In this document: in pieces, positions 19,945-29,005 of the stretch
Layout of the letters: every line of letters begins with the position of its first letter
How positions within the stretch are numbered: the stretch's first letter is position 1
Source of the DNA: Pseudoalteromonas haloplanktis ATCC 14393
Lineage (GTDB): Bacteria; Pseudomonadota; Gammaproteobacteria; Enterobacterales; Alteromonadaceae
Assembly (NCBI RefSeq): GCF_000238355.1
Contig: NZ_AHCA01000009.1
Coordinates: 163,432 to 227,431, forward strand
DNA: 64,000 nucleotides
Direction of reading: 5' to 3'
Made by a program: the position numbers and the translations under genes
The notes under the pieces: model-generated
Databases searched by the model: none
What the model was told of the DNA's origin: nothing
The model's input: the letters and a program-made list of their open reading frames with translations, nothing else

Positions 19945-20595
19945 ATGAAAAAAATAGCTGTAATTTTAGCAGGTTGTGGGGTTTATGATGGTGCAGAGAT
20001 CAACGAGGCCGTATTAACCTTATTACACATTGCTAAAGCTGGCGCAAGCTACCAATGCTTTGCCCCTGATATTGAACAATTACATACCATCAACCACCTC
20101 AATGGCGAAGAAATGCAGCCAAATCGCAACGTACTGGTTGAAGCGGCACGTATTGCCAGAGGGGATATAAAAGCACTATCCGAATTGGACGCTAATGACT
20201 TTGACGCGTTAATAGTACCTGGCGGTTTTGGCGCAGCTAAAAACCTCTGTGATTTTGCTATTAATGGCACACAAGCACAATTACACGCTGAGATGCTGCG
20301 TGTAGGAAAAGCATTTGCAGATACTAATAAAGCAGCAGGTTATATGTGTATAGCACCCGCTATGATCCCGTTGATCTACGGCAATGGAGTTAAAGCAACC
20401 ATAGGCAATGATGTTGATACTGCCGATGCATTACAAAAATTAGGGGCTCAGCACATTACTTGCCCAGTTAATGACATTGTTATTGACGAGCAACACAAAC
20501 TCGTAAGCACACCAGCATACATGCTTGCAGAATCTATTTTAGATGCCGATGCAGGCATTGAAAAGTTAGTCAGTGCCGTATTAAAAATGAGCTAA
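19945..20595 (+). CDS. elbB: Isoprenoid biosynthesis glyoxalase ElbB (DJ-1/PfpI superfamily)
   Basis: A 216-residue cytoplasmic protein. It begins KKIAVILAGCGVYDGAEINE and has the nucleophile-elbow region KAAGYMCIAPAMIP (Cys near 137), both characteristic of ElbB. Family members show weak glyoxalase activity and have been linked to isoprenoid synthesis, with the physiological role still unclear. The ATG follows an AAGGG site. It is a single gene between the GATC-rich region and cytochrome c5. A weak TTGCGC/GCGCAA hairpin lies about 60 bases after the stop. Confidence 0.92.
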   Translation: MKKIAVILAGCGVYDGAEINEAVLTLLHIAKAGASYQCFAPDIEQLHTINHLNGEEMQPNRNVLVEAARIARGDIKALSELDANDFDALIVPGGFGAAKNLCDFAINGTQAQLHAEMLRVGKAFADTNKAAGYMCIAPAMIPLIYGNGVKATIGNDVDTADALQKLGAQHITCPVNDIVIDEQHKLVSTPAYMLAESILDADAGIEKLVSAVLKMS

Positions 20596-20786
20596 CTCAA
20601 ATTTAAAAAAGCCGTAAATCAATTGCTTTGCGAGAGCGATTTTATTGCGCTGGCGCAAAAAAGAGTGTTTTTTCATAAGAAAAATCCATCGTAGCGTTTT
20701 ATAAATTGCGGCTAAGCGTTATAATCGTTCTAAATTCCGTCATCTATCGTGATTGATCACGTTCAAATCGAAGTGAGCAAGGCAAA

Positions 20787-21179
20787 ATGAAAAAACTATC
20801 AGCTGCATTATTATTGCTAGCAACCACCGCATACGCACAGCCATATGATAACTCTATGACTGAAGATGCGATCAAAAAACGTATCGCACCAGTTGGTGCC
20901 GTTTACTTTGAAGGCGATAAAGCAGCCGTTGCTGAAGTGCCAACAGGTCCTCGCACTGGTGAACAAGTTTACCAAGCTGCATGTTTTGCATGTCATGGTA
21001 CTGGCGCACTTGGTGCTCCAAAATCAGCTGATGATTGGGCTCCACGCTTAGCTAAAGGTGCTGATACACTTTTAAATCATGCTATTAATGGCTTTAATGC
21101 AATGCCGCCAAAAGGCACATGTATGGATTGTTCTGATGATGAGCTACAAGCCGCCATTGAGTTCATGAGCAAAAATTAA
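20787..21179 (+). CDS. Cytochrome c5 family protein
   Basis: A 130-residue periplasmic monoheme cytochrome. The signal peptide covers about residues 1-17 (KKLSAALLLLATTAYA). The heme site is C66-F-A-C69-H70 in ACFACHGTG. NAMPPKG supplies the likely Met ligand, and CMDCS matches the disulfide pair of cytochrome c5. A good TATAAT hexamer lies at 20720-20725, and an inverted repeat CGTGAT-TG-ATCACG at 20748-20761 may be a regulator site. A strong terminator follows. Confidence 0.92.
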   Translation: MKKLSAALLLLATTAYAQPYDNSMTEDAIKKRIAPVGAVYFEGDKAAVAEVPTGPRTGEQVYQAACFACHGTGALGAPKSADDWAPRLAKGADTLLNHAINGFNAMPPKGTCMDCSDDELQAAIEFMSKN

Positions 21180-21205
21180 TACTTAATACTGTACTGTATT
21201 TTTAT

Positions 21206-21233
21206 AAAGGCTGATTTAAATCAGCCTTTTTTA
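21206..21233. terminator. Terminator after cytochrome c5
   Basis: A perfect palindrome at 21206-21229 (arms AAAGGCTGA/TCAGCCTTT) is followed by a T-run on the plus strand. Confidence 0.88.
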
Positions 21234-21372
21234 TTATAAAAATAAAGCATCCCCTACCTTTATCACTATTTATTATTATCACTTTCTAATACTATTGTCC
21301 GCTTGACGATTCGCCTAAAAAGTGAAAATATAAGCCCAATAAATATACAATAATAAAAATCGGTTACTGTCA

Positions 21373-23943
21373 TTGGAAGATAAAGCGGCTTTATTACATA
21401 AACTAGAGCATAAGAATAATCGTTTAAAAGCTTTAGTCCAAAAATATAAGCAATCCCACCACTTACAAAATGCCCTGATCCAATTATCAGAGCAAGCCAG
21501 CTCTGTTGCCGAATTAACACTACTGTACCCTGCAATCCACAATATTTTGCAAGATTATGTGCCTAGCAAAAGCTTTTACGTGGTGCTATTAAATCAATTT
21601 AGTAACACATTGGAGCTTTCTTATTTTGCTGATGAAAAAGATGGTATTTCGGTGCCTCTTAATCAAGATCACAATTTTATTCAAGGCGTTACTGGCTATG
21701 TGTTTAAACAAGGCAAAACCACCTACTTCCAAGGTGAAGAAATGCAAGCCGCTGCGGATAAAGGATTATTCAAAGTACTTGGCACACCCGCAGAACACTG
21801 GGTGGGTGTACCTGTATATCGAGAGAAGCGCATTATCGGAGTGCTAGTCGCACAAAGCTACGATAAAGAACAGTGTTACTCTGAGCAACAAATTGAACTT
21901 CTGGAAGTGATGTCTTTATATTTATCGACAGCTATCGAGCGGGTTAAAAAGCGTGAACTGCTAGAATCAGAAGTAAAAATAAGAACCCGCGCTTTAACGC
22001 AAAGTAATGAAGCACTTAACCTTGAAGTAGAGCAGCATAAAAAAACCCTCGCACGGCAGCAAATTCTATTTAAAATCTCAGAATTAGCAACACAAACTAA
22101 GCACATTGATGAAGTCTACTTACAAGTACATGAAATAATAAAATCAATAACTTACGCTAAAAACTTATATATTGCTTTGTACGACCGAGAAACCGGCTGG
22201 TTAAATTTCCCCTATTGTGTGGATGAATTTAACGAAAACACCAAGCCGCGCCCTTTTGCTAAAGGTTACAGCGAACTGGTACTTCGTACCGAGCAAACCC
22301 AATTAATCGACTCTGCTCGTGCCGAGAAGCTTCTAAAATCTGGCGAAGTAGAACGCCCAGAGCCTTGCACTGACTTACATTCAGCAACCAGTTGGCTGGG
22401 AGCACCACTTAAAACTGCGCAAGGTGTTATTGGCCTAATAACCTGCCAAGCATATAATAATAAACATGTTTTTGACCAAGACGATTTTGAACTTATCACC
22501 TTCGTTTCACATCAGATCGCCACTGTTTTGCAGGCTCATTTAGCAGCCCAGGCCTTAAAACAGAGTCATCAACAGTTAGAACATAGAGTCGCAGAAAAAA
22601 CCAAAGAAATTCGTCAAACCAATATGCATTTACAAATGCAAATTGAAGAGCGTAAGAAAATAGAACAACAGCTATACCATGATGCCCATCATGATCCGCT
22701 CACCGGATTACCTAACCGTAGTTTATTCTTAACTCAGCTAGAAAAAACCTTACAGCATTATCAACGCTACCCTGAGCAGCAGTTTGCCGTACTGTTTATC
22801 GATTTAGATAAATTTAAGGATATTAACGATCAATTAGGACATCAAGCGGGGGATCAGTTTTTAATTGGTGTTAGCGAGTCGTTTTCGCAGTGCATTCGTG
22901 AGCATGATTTACTTGCTCGCTTAGGTGGCGATGAATTTGTAATTTTATTAACTCACTTAACCGATCGCCAGCAAGCAGAAGATGTAGCTAAACGCATAAT
23001 AGAACTGATGAAAAAACCATTTTGCATGAAAGGTATTTGTGTACAAAGTGGTGCAAGTGTCGGCATTACCTACTCTAAAACAAGCTATAAGCATACTGAT
23101 GAAATTATTCGTGATGCAGATGCCGCTATGTATTACGCCAAAAATGCAGGCCGCAGCCGCTTTGAGTTTTATCACCCCTTACTCAGTGCTGGCACGAGTA
23201 CTTATGAGTTAGAGAGTAGCCATCACTTAGATTCTTTACCAATGCACTTTCGCTGCTCTGAAATCATCACCCTCGATGAACAGCATCAATCGGAATCTTT
23301 ACTTGAAGCATTCGGCGAGCATCCTGTACTTGGTAGCACTAGTTTTGAAATCTTAAAGAAGTTTGCCGCAGATAAAGCACAGCAACTCGAGGTTGAACTA
23401 CAATTATTAACCAAAGCCTGCCAACAGATCCAGGCAGCGCAATTGGATAAGGTGTTATTTCCATGCTCTGGTCTATTACTTGAGAAAATTGAGTTTCAAG
23501 CATTGTGTCAAACGATGCAAAGTCAGAGTATAAAAAAACAAATTTGTTTATTATTTAATGAGCAAGAGATCCGTTACGCTTCCGCTGTGCAAATTAGTAA
23601 TTTGAAAATGCTCAGTGAGCTAGGTTATTCAATTGGTTTAAATGATTTTGCCAAAGATCGTTGCGAACTTAATTTACTTTGCGAGCTTAATTTTGATTAT
23701 TTACTACTTAGTTCCACTTTTAGTAAACGAGTGCTACAACAAAAAAGCTTTGATTTACAACTGCAAGGCATACTCGCAATTACTAAAATAAAACAAGTTA
23801 AAGTGATCGCAAAAGGCCCTTCAATCCTCAATTATAGAGCCTTGCTCGACAGCCATGGGCTAATGCTATTCATAGGTAAGCAGCATGCCATTAATAGCCC
23901 CACTGCAACATCTGCGCCTGCTACCGAGCAATTATTAAATTAA
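21373..23943 (+). CDS. GAF-GAF-GGDEF diguanylate cyclase with a degenerate EAL tail
   Basis: An 856-residue soluble signalling protein. A short coiled coil (about 5-30) leads to a GAF domain (about 45-195), a second coil, another GAF (about 225-385) and a long coil (about 390-430). The GGDEF domain (about 432-600) is canonical: DPLTGLPNR, then RLGGDEFVILL. An RxxD inhibitory site (REHD) stands five residues before GGDEF, so feedback inhibition by c-di-GMP is expected. Residues about 640-840 look like a badly eroded EAL domain: the ELLxR signature is absent, and the region equivalent to AEGVET reads AKGPSI. Only a TTG start fits (21373), without a clear ribosome-binding site. Confidence 0.88.
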   Translation: MEDKAALLHKLEHKNNRLKALVQKYKQSHHLQNALIQLSEQASSVAELTLLYPAIHNILQDYVPSKSFYVVLLNQFSNTLELSYFADEKDGISVPLNQDHNFIQGVTGYVFKQGKTTYFQGEEMQAAADKGLFKVLGTPAEHWVGVPVYREKRIIGVLVAQSYDKEQCYSEQQIELLEVMSLYLSTAIERVKKRELLESEVKIRTRALTQSNEALNLEVEQHKKTLARQQILFKISELATQTKHIDEVYLQVHEIIKSITYAKNLYIALYDRETGWLNFPYCVDEFNENTKPRPFAKGYSELVLRTEQTQLIDSARAEKLLKSGEVERPEPCTDLHSATSWLGAPLKTAQGVIGLITCQAYNNKHVFDQDDFELITFVSHQIATVLQAHLAAQALKQSHQQLEHRVAEKTKEIRQTNMHLQMQIEERKKIEQQLYHDAHHDPLTGLPNRSLFLTQLEKTLQHYQRYPEQQFAVLFIDLDKFKDINDQLGHQAGDQFLIGVSESFSQCIREHDLLARLGGDEFVILLTHLTDRQQAEDVAKRIIELMKKPFCMKGICVQSGASVGITYSKTSYKHTDEIIRDADAAMYYAKNAGRSRFEFYHPLLSAGTSTYELESSHHLDSLPMHFRCSEIITLDEQHQSESLLEAFGEHPVLGSTSFEILKKFAADKAQQLEVELQLLTKACQQIQAAQLDKVLFPCSGLLLEKIEFQALCQTMQSQSIKKQICLLFNEQEIRYASAVQISNLKMLSELGYSIGLNDFAKDRCELNLLCELNFDYLLLSSTFSKRVLQQKSFDLQLQGILAITKIKQVKVIAKGPSILNYRALLDSHGLMLFIGKQHAINSPTATSAPATEQLLN

Positions 23944-23954
23944 GCGTAATTCAG

Positions 23955-25973
23955 TTACTCTGGCTTTTTCAACATCGCGCGTAAATTAGCAACTCTTGCT
24001 TGACCTTTTTCCATTCGCTCGGCTTGGGTATTCGGTGCTTTTTTATTTTCAAAGGCCAAATCATCTTGGGGTAATTCTTGAACAAACCGGCTCAACTCGG
24101 TTTGCGATGTTTCGCCAAATTGGCGACGAATTTTCGCATAGGTCATGGTCAGCTCTTGCTGCGCGCGGGTAATGCCTACATAGGCTAAGCGGCGCTCTTC
24201 ATCAACGTTATCTTCATCAATACTGACCTGATGTGGCAATAACCCTTCTTCCATGCCCACCATAAACACATAAGGATATTCTAAACCTTTTGATGCATGT
24301 AAGGTAAGTAATTGTACTGCATCGCTTTCGTCTTCTTCTTCATTGCGCTCTAGCATGTCACGTAGGGTTAACTTACTAACCACTTCCGCTAGCGTCAGCG
24401 GTGGATTATCCGCATCTCCTGTGAGCATATCAGTGATCCAGCGATATAACTCTGAAACATTTTTCATCCGCATTTCGGCTGCTTTAGCGCTGGGCGATGA
24501 TTCGTACAAGTATGCTTCATAATTGATTTGTCTTACTAAATCTTTTACGGCTTCAAGCGTATCACCACGCACTGCATTGTCCGACAGTTCAACCACCCAG
24601 CGAGCAAAGCCCGCTAGCGAATTTAACCCTCGCCCTTTTAAGCGATAGCCTAAGTCATTATCAAAACAGGTGGCAAATAAACTAGCATGTTTTTCATTCG
24701 CCAAGGTTCCCAGTTTTTCAAGCGTCACTGTGCCAATCTCACGGCGCGGCGTATTTACGATACGTAAAAACGCATTATCGTCATCTTGATTCACTAGTAA
24801 GCGTAAATACGCCATGATGTCTTTGATTTCAGAACGAGTGAAAAACGAGGTACCACCACTAATTTTATACGGAATACGGTTGCTCATTAGTGATTTTTCA
24901 AAGCCTCGGGCTTGATGATTACCACGGTACAAAATAGCGTAGTCTTTATAGCTAGTGCGCTTCATAAACTTATGCGAGATGATCTCTGCAACCACACGCT
25001 CTGATTCGTGTTCTTCATCACGACAGCCAATCACTTTGATCGGCTCGCCATAACCGAGTTCACTAAATAGCTTTTTCTCAAACTCATGGGGGTTGTTGGC
25101 GATCAAAATATTGGCTGCTTTTAGAATTCGCCCAGCACTGCGGTAGTTTTGCTCAAGCTTAATCAATCGTAAGCCCGGAAAATCCTTACTCAACAACACT
25201 AAGTTTTGCGGTCGTGCCCCACGCCATGAATAAATTGATTGGTCGTCATCGCCTACCACAGTAAAGCGAGCGCGTTCACCTACAAGCAACTTAACTAATT
25301 GATATTGGCTGGTATTGGTATCTTGATATTCATCCACCAGTAAATAGCGAAACCGCTGCTGCCAACGCTCGCGAGAGGTAGCATTGGTGGTGAGTAAAAT
25401 AGTCGGGATCATGATCAAATCATCAAAATCGAGTGCATTGTAAGCACGTAGCTGAATTTGATAACGAGCATATAATTGCGCAAATAAAGCTTTTTGTGGT
25501 TCACGGGCCTCACGAATGGCTTGCTCTGGTAGAATTAATTCGTTCTTCCAACTGCCTATTTGCATTTTCAGTAGATTGAGTAGATCTTTGTCTTTCTTTA
25601 ATTCTTCTTCAGTTAAGTCACCTAATAACTGATTGGTGTCTTGATCATCAAATAACGAAAAACCCGGTTTAAAGCCCAGCGTTGTAAGTTCTTTTTTAAT
25701 GATCTCAAGCCCTAAGGTATGAAAAGTTGAAACCCATAAACCTTTTGATTCTTGCTTACCTAACGTTTGCATCACCCGCTCACGCATCTCTTTAGCCGCT
25801 TTGTTAGTAAAGGTCACAGCTGCAATATTTCGCGCTTGGTACTCACATTTTTGCACTAAATAAGCGATTTTATTAGTAATTACACGAGTTTTTCCAGATC
25901 CCGCTCCAGCCAATACTAAGCATGGCCCACTAATGTATTTTACCGCTTCATCTTGTTTAGGATTGAGTTTCAT
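23955..25973 (-). CDS. rep: ATP-dependent DNA helicase Rep
   Basis: A superfamily 1A 3'-5' helicase that clears proteins ahead of replication forks and helps restart. The 672 residues start [14 protein letters not shown] like E. coli Rep. Walker A GAGSGKT lies near 22-28, VDEYQDTN (motif II) near 210 and [14 protein letters not shown] (motif III) near 240. [13 protein letters not shown] and YVGITRA cover motifs V and VI. The frame extends three codons upstream to a TTG (25982), but the ATG at 25973 matches the family. It is divergent from ubiK and converges on the GGDEF gene with an 11-base gap. Confidence 0.97.
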   Translation of the reverse strand: MKLNPKQDEAVKYISGPCLVLAGAGSGKTRVITNKIAYLVQKCEYQARNIAAVTFTNKAAKEMRERVMQTLGKQESKGLWVSTFHTLGLEIIKKELTTLGFKPGFSLFDDQDTNQLLGDLTEEELKKDKDLLNLLKMQIGSWKNELILPEQAIREAREPQKALFAQLYARYQIQLRAYNALDFDDLIMIPTILLTTNATSRERWQQRFRYLLVDEYQDTNTSQYQLVKLLVGERARFTVVGDDDQSIYSWRGARPQNLVLLSKDFPGLRLIKLEQNYRSAGRILKAANILIANNPHEFEKKLFSELGYGEPIKVIGCRDEEHESERVVAEIISHKFMKRTSYKDYAILYRGNHQARGFEKSLMSNRIPYKISGGTSFFTRSEIKDIMAYLRLLVNQDDDNAFLRIVNTPRREIGTVTLEKLGTLANEKHASLFATCFDNDLGYRLKGRGLNSLAGFARWVVELSDNAVRGDTLEAVKDLVRQINYEAYLYESSPSAKAAEMRMKNVSELYRWITDMLTGDADNPPLTLAEVVSKLTLRDMLERNEEEDESDAVQLLTLHASKGLEYPYVFMVGMEEGLLPHQVSIDEDNVDEERRLAYVGITRAQQELTMTYAKIRRQFGETSQTELSRFVQELPQDDLAFENKKAPNTQAERMEKGQARVANLRAMLKKPE

Positions 25974-26085
25974 ATTGACCAAAGAGATTGCATAAAGACG
26001 GGCAATTTTAACGTAATCACTACAATACGCCTAGCCAATAAGGTAATATTAGCTATTATCATTTTAGTGACAGTGAGGGAAGAAT

Positions 26086-26355
26086 ATGATCAACCCAGCA
26101 AAAATTGAAGAAATTGCCAAACAGATTTCAAGTAATATGCCACAAGGTGTTAAAAACCTTGCCGATACCTTTGAAGCAAAAACCAAACAGGCCATTCAAA
26201 ACAAACTTGCTGAGATGGATTTCGTCAGCCGCGAAGAGTTTGATGTACAAAGCCAAGTATTGATCCGCACCCGTGAAAAACTCACTGAGCTTGAAGCTAA
26301 AGTCGCGCTACTTGAGCAACAATTGGTTGCTAAAAATAGCGATGATGCACAATAA
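26086..26355 (+). CDS. ubiK: Ubiquinone biosynthesis accessory factor UbiK
   Basis: An 89-residue protein matching UbiK (YqiC/BMFP family). It has an amphipathic N-terminal half (INPAKIEEIAKQI, then FEAKTKQAIQNKLAEMDFVS) and a C-terminal coiled coil rich in Leu and Glu that forms trimers. UbiK assists the soluble Ubi complex in aerobic ubiquinone synthesis and contacts membrane lipids. It has a GAGGGA ribosome-binding site, is divergent from rep, and is followed by a terminator. Confidence 0.93.
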   Translation: MINPAKIEEIAKQISSNMPQGVKNLADTFEAKTKQAIQNKLAEMDFVSREEFDVQSQVLIRTREKLTELEAKVALLEQQLVAKNSDDAQ

Positions 26356-26377
26356 GTGATTACAAACAGATCATTAT

Positions 26378-26403
26378 AAAGCAGCTACATTAGCTGCTTT
26401 TTT
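26378..26403 (+). terminator. ubiK terminator
   Basis: AAAGCAGCTA-CAT-TAGCTGCTTT (26378-26400) is followed by T residues. Confidence 0.9.
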
Positions 26404-26482
26404 ATTACCTATAAAACAGTAAACTTGCAATCACAGGCACATATATATACGATTCATATACGTTTTATATACAGGCAGTGTT

Positions 26483-26689
26483 ATGGGTATCGTAAAAATT
26501 AGCGACCAACTCCACGAAGAAATACGCAAAGCCAGTACCACTATGGTGCGTTCAATCAACTCACAATCTGAATACTGGATAAAAATCGGTATGTTAGCCG
26601 AATTAAACCCAACCATGACCTATGCTGAAATTATCAAGCAACAACTTGCGCAAGCTGATGTTAGTACTGGGGAGTCCAGACATGAGTGA
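26483..26689 (+). CDS. ParD-like protein adjacent to map
   Basis: A 68-residue protein resembling the ParD_like antitoxin family: KISDQLHEEIRKAS, then RSINSQSEYWIKIGMLAELN, a ribbon-helix-helix-style layout. No toxin gene sits beside it. Instead its last eight bases overlap the map start, so the two are translationally coupled. An AT-rich inverted sequence (tatatatacg...cgttttatatac, about 26443-26473) lies just upstream and could be an operator. Its role is probably regulatory or accessory to map rather than a true toxin-antitoxin pair; that is inference. Confidence 0.75.
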   Translation: MGIVKISDQLHEEIRKASTTMVRSINSQSEYWIKIGMLAELNPTMTYAEIIKQQLAQADVSTGESRHE

Positions 26690-27467
26690 CATAATTATTA
26701 AAACCCCTGAGCAAATAGCGCTTATGCGAGAGTCGGGCCGTTTACTTGCCAAGGTATTTGCTTACTTAGATCCCTTAGTGATCCCTGGGATCACCACCAT
26801 GGAAATTAATGATTTAGTGGAACGCTATATTGTCGACGACCTTGCCTCGCGCCCAGCAAGTAAAGGTCAATACGATTACCCTTATGTATTAAACAGTTCG
26901 GTTAATGAAGTGGTGTGCCATGGTTTTCCTGATCCTAAACGAGTATTAAAGTCTGGTGATATAGTCAATATTGATATTACGCTTGAAAAAAACGGTTACA
27001 TTGCCGATTCCAGCAAAATGTATATGCTTGGTGAAGTATCCCCGCTGGCAAAGCGCTTGGTTGATAAAACTTATGAAGCGATGTGGCAAGGTATCAAGAT
27101 GGTTAAACCTGGAATTAGGCTAGGCGATATTGGCAATGCCATCGCAAACTTTGCTCATAGTAATGGTTATAGCGTAGTCCGTGAATATTGTGGCCATGGT
27201 ATCGGCGAGCAAATGCATGAAGAGCCACAAGTTTTGCACTATGGTAAGCGCAATACTGGCGTGCAACTAAAAGAGGGCATGACCTTTACCATTGAACCTA
27301 TGATCAACCAAGGTGCGGCAAAAATAAAAACCAAACCCGATGGTTGGACTGTCGTTACTCGCGATAAAAAGCTCTCTGCTCAGTGGGAGCATACGATTGC
27401 CGTCACCGCAGATGGCTATGAAGTGCTCACCTTACGCGCCGAAGAAAACACGATAAGCACTAAGTAA
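26682..27467 (+). CDS. map: Methionine aminopeptidase, type I
   Basis: Removes N-terminal methionine from nascent proteins. The 261 residues start at the ATG at 26682 behind a GGGGAG site; the open frame extends further upstream inside the ParD-like gene. All five metal ligands can be placed: the two Asp in NIDITLEKNGYIADSSKM, His in CGHGIGEQMHEEP, Glu in TIEPMI and Glu in WEHTIAVT. The substrate-binding His lies in VVCHGFP. This is not next to rpsB, so it may be a second map copy in the genome. Confidence 0.93.
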   Translation: MSDIIIKTPEQIALMRESGRLLAKVFAYLDPLVIPGITTMEINDLVERYIVDDLASRPASKGQYDYPYVLNSSVNEVVCHGFPDPKRVLKSGDIVNIDITLEKNGYIADSSKMYMLGEVSPLAKRLVDKTYEAMWQGIKMVKPGIRLGDIGNAIANFAHSNGYSVVREYCGHGIGEQMHEEPQVLHYGKRNTGVQLKEGMTFTIEPMINQGAAKIKTKPDGWTVVTRDKKLSAQWEHTIAVTADGYEVLTLRAEENTISTK

Positions 27468-27480
27468 GCAGGCTAAATAT

Positions 27481-28275
27481 ATGGCCATTTTATTGTTAAA
27501 TGATCCATTACCTCATTTAAACTTTCAAACATTTGCACCCGATCAGCGCTTAGCTGATTGGGTGCAATGCTATTGGAAAATAGGCTTTAAAAATACGCAA
27601 ACAGCGCAGTTATTTAAAGAAAAACGCTACCCTGATGCAGGTGCAAGTCTAACAATTGATTTAAGCCTTACCACGCCTGTAATTACATTCGTATTTAATC
27701 GTCATACTCAGGCTAAAACCTTCAGTACTTTAGATTCTTTACTAAGCGTTCGCTTCGCACCTTGCGGCGCATATCACTTATTAGGAATATCCTTACACGA
27801 ACTAGCTGAAAAAGATTACTTACTAGGCCACGATTTTACGCCAAGCTGGTATAGCAGTTTACTAGCCTGTGTTGAGAGAATGCAAAATAGCCCATTGACA
27901 AGCCAACTGTTCTTTCTTGAACAATGGTTACTAACCCAAGCAATGAGTAAGCAGTTGGTTGCCAACAACACCCTAAAAGTCATTAAGCAACTGGTACAAC
28001 TTAATGACTGCGCAACCGTTGTAAGTAAGCAACTAGGGCTTACTCGGCGAACACTTGAACGTCGTTTAAAAAAAGAAGCGGGGGTGAGTCCAGCTCAATT
28101 ACAGCAGTTTTATCGCCTCAAAAGCGCACGTACCTTACTCGCTGATAGCCAAATATCAATGACTGATATTGCATTACAATGTGGTTACTATGATCACGCT
28201 CACTTTTGTCACGCCTTTCACAGTTTTACTTTTGAAACACCCCTGCAATATCGTAAGCGAAAAGCATCAAAATAG
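27481..28275 (+). CDS. AraC-family transcriptional regulator
   Basis: A 264-residue regulator. The N-terminal domain (about 1-150) resembles the DUF6597-type sensor found in AraC proteins, with QRLADWVQCYWKI near the start. The C-terminal 100 residues hold two helix-turn-helix motifs: VVSKQLGLTRRTLERRLKKE and MTDIALQCGYYDHAHFCHAF, then the PLQYRK signature. The effector and targets are unknown. It begins 13 bases after map and might be co-transcribed. A hairpin lies between it and the convergent carbonic anhydrase gene. Confidence 0.88.
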   Translation: MAILLLNDPLPHLNFQTFAPDQRLADWVQCYWKIGFKNTQTAQLFKEKRYPDAGASLTIDLSLTTPVITFVFNRHTQAKTFSTLDSLLSVRFAPCGAYHLLGISLHELAEKDYLLGHDFTPSWYSSLLACVERMQNSPLTSQLFFLEQWLLTQAMSKQLVANNTLKVIKQLVQLNDCATVVSKQLGLTRRTLERRLKKEAGVSPAQLQQFYRLKSARTLLADSQISMTDIALQCGYYDHAHFCHAFHSFTFETPLQYRKRKASK

Positions 28276-28297
28276 TGCTGAATTTACTTGCCTAGCA

Positions 28298-28320
28298 AAG
28301 CTAGCATATATAGCTAGCTT
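28298..28320. terminator. Hairpin between the AraC gene and can
   Basis: AAGCTAGC and GCTAGCTT form an 8-bp stem around ATATATA, between two convergent genes. The T-tract is poor on both sides, so terminator function is a moderate guess. Confidence 0.5.
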
Positions 28321-28342
28321 GCTTGCTAACAAAGCAATGACG

Positions 28343-29005
28343 CTACAGCGCTCCAACGTAGCGATCAAATACTTTCAATGCCGCACTCTTATAAGTATCA
28401 GTTACTTCATCGGCACAGGTCACAACGGACTCTAAATCATTTAAGTGACCATTCGCTAAACCATAAACCCAACCATGAATGGTCAGATCTTGGCCTCGCA
28501 ACCAAGCTTCTTGAACAATATTAGTACGGCAAACATTGCGCACTTGCTCAATAACATTAAGTTCAATCAAGCTATTAAGGCGGTCTTTCTCAGCTAGAGC
28601 ATCTATTTTTGCAATGTATTTTTCTTTTACATCACCGACATGACGTAGCCAGTTATCAATTAAACCAAACTTAGCATCGTTAAGCACCGCCTGCACGCCG
28701 CCACAGCCATAGTGACCTACCACCATAATGTGCTTTACCTTTAGCACTTCAACAGCGTACTGCATCACTGACAAACAGTTGTGGTCGGTATGCACCACTA
28801 CATTAGCTACATTACGATGAACAAATAACTCACCAGGCATTAAATCAACAATTTCATTGGCAGGTACCCGAGAGTCTGAACAACCAATCCACAAGTACTC
28901 TGGATTTTGTTGCATTGACAGAATTTTAAAAAATTCTGGATCATCTTTACACGTGCGTTCAGCCCAACGTTTATTATTTTCGAATAAATTTTTTAACTTT
29001 CTCAT
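28343..29005 (-). CDS. can: Beta-carbonic anhydrase
   Basis: Interconverts CO2 and bicarbonate in the cytoplasm. The 220 residues show the zinc ligands C42 (in CSDSRVPAN), H98 and C101 (in HYGCGGVQAV), with the D44-R46 dyad, at the same numbering as E. coli Can. Its ATG overlaps the stop of the upstream methyltransferase gene by four bases (ATGA), so translation is coupled. Confidence 0.96.
   Translation of the reverse strand: MRKLKNLFENNKRWAERTCKDDPEFFKILSMQQNPEYLWIGCSDSRVPANEIVDLMPGELFVHRNVANVVVHTDHNCLSVMQYAVEVLKVKHIMVVGHYGCGGVQAVLNDAKFGLIDNWLRHVGDVKEKYIAKIDALAEKDRLNSLIELNVIEQVRNVCRTNIVQEAWLRGQDLTIHGWVYGLANGHLNDLESVVTCADEVTDTYKSAALKVFDRYVGAL

Noticed and set aside
21266..21535. Hydrophobic 89-codon frame antisense to the start of the GAF-GGDEF gene
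   Set aside because: It covers the gene's coiled-coil N-terminus and downstream terminator area, and there is no ribosome-binding site or conserved feature. It is kept only as a remote chance because the sense gene begins with TTG.
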